Source: Minisyncoccota bacterium (GTDB lineage Bacteria; Patescibacteriota; Minisyncoccia; Phycocordibacterales; Phycocordibacteraceae). From it: a stretch of 7,755 bases of DNA. Where the stretch lies: assembly GCA_018062165.1 (NCBI GenBank), contig JAGOSU010000030.1:1-7755 (forward strand), in the 5' to 3' direction. The notes below the pieces were generated by a model, which was given only the letters and a program-made list of their open reading frames with translations, ran no database searches and had not been told where the DNA came from. A program made the position numbers and the translations under genes. How positions within the stretch are numbered: the stretch's first letter is position 1; each line of letters starts with the position of its first letter. This document shows, one piece after another, positions 5,813 to 7,755 of this stretch.

Positions 5813-6010
5813 ATGCTGTACCATAAAGACATGTCGTGGCACCAAGGCCTATTTGAAACTGGCAAGAGAAGCGAAGGCGAACAGATTCGCACTGCGCACC
5901 AGGAACTCTCCAAACTCTCTGCGTTCCTTACGACGCATGCAGATGCAGAAGTGCGCGCGCCGGACGCGTTTGCGCTCGCAACGGCAATGAAGTCGCACCT
6001 CGAACAATAA
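5813..6010 (+). CDS. Small hypothetical protein
   Basis: Not recognised. From ATG 5813 it gives 65 residues; the ATG at 5831 (MSWHQG, 59 residues) is equally credible and a TACCAT at 5819-5824 would make that one leaderless. A longer in-frame start at 5738 would overlap the groES promoter and encode implausible Arg/Gly-rich sequence, so it is rejected. The product is hydrophilic and probably helical (EGEQIRTAHQELSKLSAFLTTHAD), without signal or membrane segment. It ends 1 nt before the next small gene and points into secG, so it is likely the first gene of that operon. Coding support rests on strand-consistent tight packing and composition; no Shine-Dalgarno site is visible. Confidence 0.6.
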   Translation: MLYHKDMSWHQGLFETGKRSEGEQIRTAHQELSKLSAFLTTHADAEVRAPDAFALATAMKSHLEQ

Positions 6011-6011
6011 T

Positions 6012-6203
6012 ATGGAACTCCACGCACTCATCATTAAGGTCCGCGACGGCTCCCCGCTCTCTCAGGAGGAACGCGAACGCATGATTATCACGCTTGATGC
6101 TGAACTGCGCCTCGTACGTGAGAAGGACCCGAAGGCGTATCTGAACCTCCTCAACCTGATTATCGACGCCATGCGACGTGCCTCAAGCCAGCTTGCCGCC
6201 TAG
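6012..6203 (+). CDS. Small hypothetical helical protein
   Basis: Not recognised. The 63-residue charged product reads as two or three amphipathic helices: MELHALIIKVRDG, then PLSQEERERMIITLDAELRLVREKD, then AYLNLLNLIIDAMRRASSQL. The acid/base heptad-like pattern suggests a small helical hairpin or oligomer. There is no membrane segment or metal motif. Its ATG begins 1 nt after the preceding stop without a Shine-Dalgarno site, implying coupled translation and possibly a joint function of the two small proteins. secG follows after 29 nt. Confidence 0.7.
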   Translation: MELHALIIKVRDGSPLSQEERERMIITLDAELRLVREKDPKAYLNLLNLIIDAMRRASSQLAA

Positions 6204-6232
6204 CCTCCTGGGTGGTATCCTCGGGGCTACAG

Positions 6233-6463
6233 ATGGAGACACTCAAGGCGACATTGCCCTATATCGAGATAACCCTCTCCCTTCTCCTCATTATCGGCAT
6301 CGTGCTCCAGCAGCGCGGAGCCGGACTTGGAGGAGCATTCGGAGGGGACAATTTCGCAGCGACGTTCTACAAACGCCGTGGCGCGGAGAAATTCCTTTTC
6401 AACGCGACCATCGTGATTGCGGTCCTGTTCGTTCTTTCGGCTATCGCTGGATTCCTCATCTGA
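6233..6463 (+). CDS. secG: Preprotein translocase subunit SecG
   Basis: Small membrane subunit of the SecYEG channel that assists SecA-driven protein export. The 76-aa product shows the classical two-helix layout: a first membrane helix at about 8-25, the family signature LLQQRGAGLGGAFGG-type loop at 25-38 (here IVLQQ then RGAGLGGAFGG), a cytosolic stretch FYKRRGAEKFLFN, and a second helix at about 57-76. Length fits the family. ATG 6233 is preferred; an upstream in-frame GTG at 6212 would add only seven residues (MVSSGLQ) and has no better ribosome site. It lies between two small unknown genes and a substrate-binding protein in the same orientation. Confidence 0.93.
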   Translation: METLKATLPYIEITLSLLLIIGIVLQQRGAGLGGAFGGDNFAATFYKRRGAEKFLFNATIVIAVLFVLSAIAGFLI

Positions 6464-6473
6464 ATCCACACCC

Positions 6474-7755
6474 ATGCCCCATTGGCTTTCACGTCTCTTT
6501 TCGAGCGTTAAGCGTTTCGTTACTCCGCCGATAGCGGCCCTTTCGTCACGTATCACTCGCCTTTCCCCAGGCGATCGTTTTGTTGCAACTACCCTTGGCT
6601 GTCTTGTTGTCCTTTCCGGCCTCGCCGGTCTCTATGCGCTTGAACGCTCCATGCTCGTGGAGGTGCCTGCCAACGGCGGCTCACTTACCGAAGGAGTGCT
6701 CGGAAGTCCGCGCTTTGTGAATCCGCTACTTGCCCTCTCTGATGCAGACCGTGACCTCACGCGCCTTACCTATGCTGGCCTTATGGGCATCGGAGAGGAC
6801 GGAGACCTTATCCCGGTACTTGCAGAGTCCTACGAGGTCTCTGAGGACGGGAAGGTGTACACCTTCACCCTTCGTGAGGACGCGAAGTTTTCCAACGGAA
6901 AGTCCGTTACTGCCGAGGACATCGCGTTCACGGTAGCAAAGGCACAAGACCCAGCGCTTAAGAGTCCTGAGCTCGCTAACTGGGCGAATGTAGTGGTGGA
7001 GGTCATAGATTCTCGAACCGTTTCCTTCACGCTCCCAAAGCCGTATGCTCCGTTCCTTGAGGACGCAACCTTGGGCATCCTTCCAGCAAACCTCTGGCGC
7101 GATGTAGCAACCGAGCAGTTCCCCTTCTCTCCGAGAATGGAGGAGCCGGTGGGTGCCGGACCTTTCAAGGTGTCGAATGTGGTTCGCGGTAGCAACGGCA
7201 CGATTGAAAAGTACGTACTTACCGCAAACGCTCACTACGCACTTGGGCGTCCGTACCTCGACCAGATTACCTTCGTGTTCTTCGCACAGAAGGAAGACCT
7301 TGAGAATGCGCTTCGCAATGGTCGTGTAGAAAGCGCCTACAGCATCCCTACCAAGAATGCGCTCTCCGCTCCCTATTCAAGGGTCTTCGGCGTGTTCTTT
7401 AACGGAAACGAGAATCCTCTTTTCAACCGACTCGAGGTGCGAAAAGCACTCTCTGTTGCCGTAGACCGCGACGCCCTCATCGAGAACATTCTTGGAGGGT
7501 ACGCGACGCCCGCAGAAGGTCCTGTTCCTCCAGGAAGTCTTCCGCCAGGAGAAGCCGCTACGCGCACCCCTGAAGAAAGGCTCGCGGCAGCGTCTGAGGT
7601 ACTAGAGGACGGTGGGTGGGAATATGACGAGGAGGCGAGACGCTGGAAACACGAGAAACCTGAGCTTGAACTCACGGTGACGATGAAGACCTCAAACGTT
7701 CCTGAGCTCAAGGCGGTGGCCTCTGCAATAAAGGACGACTGGGAACGCCTTGGTG
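6474..7755 (+). CDS. Family 5 extracellular solute-binding protein (peptide ABC transporter type), 3' truncated by window
   Basis: Binding component typical of peptide, oligopeptide or nickel ABC importers (SBP family 5). From ATG 6474, 427 codons are visible and the frame is open to the window edge. An arginine-rich cytosolic N-terminus precedes one hydrophobic helix (about 36-56). There is no lipobox, so it should be membrane anchored. Family landmarks follow: GGSLTEGVLGSPRFVNPLLALSDADRDLTRLTYAGLM (68-104), ESYEVSEDGKVYTFTLREDAKFSNGKSVTAEDIAFT (118-153), the GAGPFKV motif (227-233), and NPLFNRLEVRKALSVAVDRDALIENIL (314-340). A proline-rich PVPPGSLPPG follows at 350-359. It starts 10 nt after secG with no Shine-Dalgarno site, so it is probably co-transcribed. 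No permease or ATPase gene is visible here. The ligand is unknown. Confidence 0.93.
   Translation, partial: MPHWLSRLFSSVKRFVTPPIAALSSRITRLSPGDRFVATTLGCLVVLSGLAGLYALERSMLVEVPANGGSLTEGVLGSPRFVNPLLALSDADRDLTRLTYAGLMGIGEDGDLIPVLAESYEVSEDGKVYTFTLREDAKFSNGKSVTAEDIAFTVAKAQDPALKSPELANWANVVVEVIDSRTVSFTLPKPYAPFLEDATLGILPANLWRDVATEQFPFSPRMEEPVGAGPFKVSNVVRGSNGTIEKYVLTANAHYALGRPYLDQITFVFFAQKEDLENALRNGRVESAYSIPTKNALSAPYSRVFGVFFNGNENPLFNRLEVRKALSVAVDRDALIENILGGYATPAEGPVPPGSLPPGEAATRTPEERLAAASEVLEDGGWEYDEEARRWKHEKPELELTVTMKTSNVPELKAVASAIKDDWERLG

Noticed and set aside
5674..6027. 117-codon minus-strand frame upstream of groES
   Set aside because: It crosses the groES promoter and start codon and lies antisense to the small plus-strand gene; Cys/Ser-rich shadow composition.
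6579..6640. Lipoprotein signal (Cys43) in the substrate-binding protein
   Set aside because: The Cys lies early in the hydrophobic helix and TLGC lacks the aliphatic residue at -3, so a plain membrane anchor is more likely.
6726..7711. Long minus-strand frames (169, 123 and 112 codons)
   Set aside because: They are antisense shadows of the substrate-binding protein gene, which has clear family motifs on the plus strand.
1..7755. CRISPR array, transposase, integrase or phage genes
   Set aside because: No spaced short repeats and no recombinase or phage-like proteins are visible; the only sizeable direct repeat is the groEL tail module.

Overview
The window looks like a compact bacterial chromosome segment, most plausibly from a Candidate Phyla Radiation (Patescibacteria, Parcubacteria-like) genome. 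This placement is inferred from tight gene packing, very few Shine-Dalgarno sites, a tRNA without an encoded CCA end, and several short or unfamiliar proteins. No phylogenetic marker was compared, so it is tentative. UGA acts as a normal stop (secG and the gene ending at 2639 both end in TGA), which argues against the UGA-recoding CPR lineages.

Leftward (minus) half, read in transcription order from 5708 down to 20. groES and groEL form an operon behind a good sigma70-type promoter (TTGACG, 17 bp, TATACT) and end at a strong hairpin terminator. Next comes a 353-aa protein with TraB/ChaN/TIKI-like motifs, then a 279-aa protein whose C-terminal half resembles a CheD-type Cys/His deamidase. Each of these two genes starts almost directly below an extended -10 promoter, suggesting leaderless mRNAs. 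lemA and htpX follow, two nucleotides apart, and a tRNA-Ser(GGA) closes the run before a hairpin terminator near the window start.

Rightward (plus) half, from about 5813 to the end: two small unknown helical proteins, secG, and a 5'-complete but 3'-truncated family 5 (peptide/oligopeptide-type) substrate-binding protein with an N-terminal membrane anchor. Spacing of 1 to 29 nt suggests one transcription unit, divergent from groES.

The theme is envelope and protein quality control: chaperonin, membrane protease HtpX with LemA, and a Sec translocon subunit. The most unusual element is a duplicated module of about 90-100 bp. It comprises the 3' tail of groEL, its terminator and an extended -10 promoter, and occurs once after groEL and again, degraded, between the two unfamiliar genes. 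The TraB-like gene therefore sits as a repeat-bounded cassette. A second oddity is that two genes end in GTA TAA, where the stop codon is part of the -10 box of the next transcription unit (lemA and tRNA-Ser).
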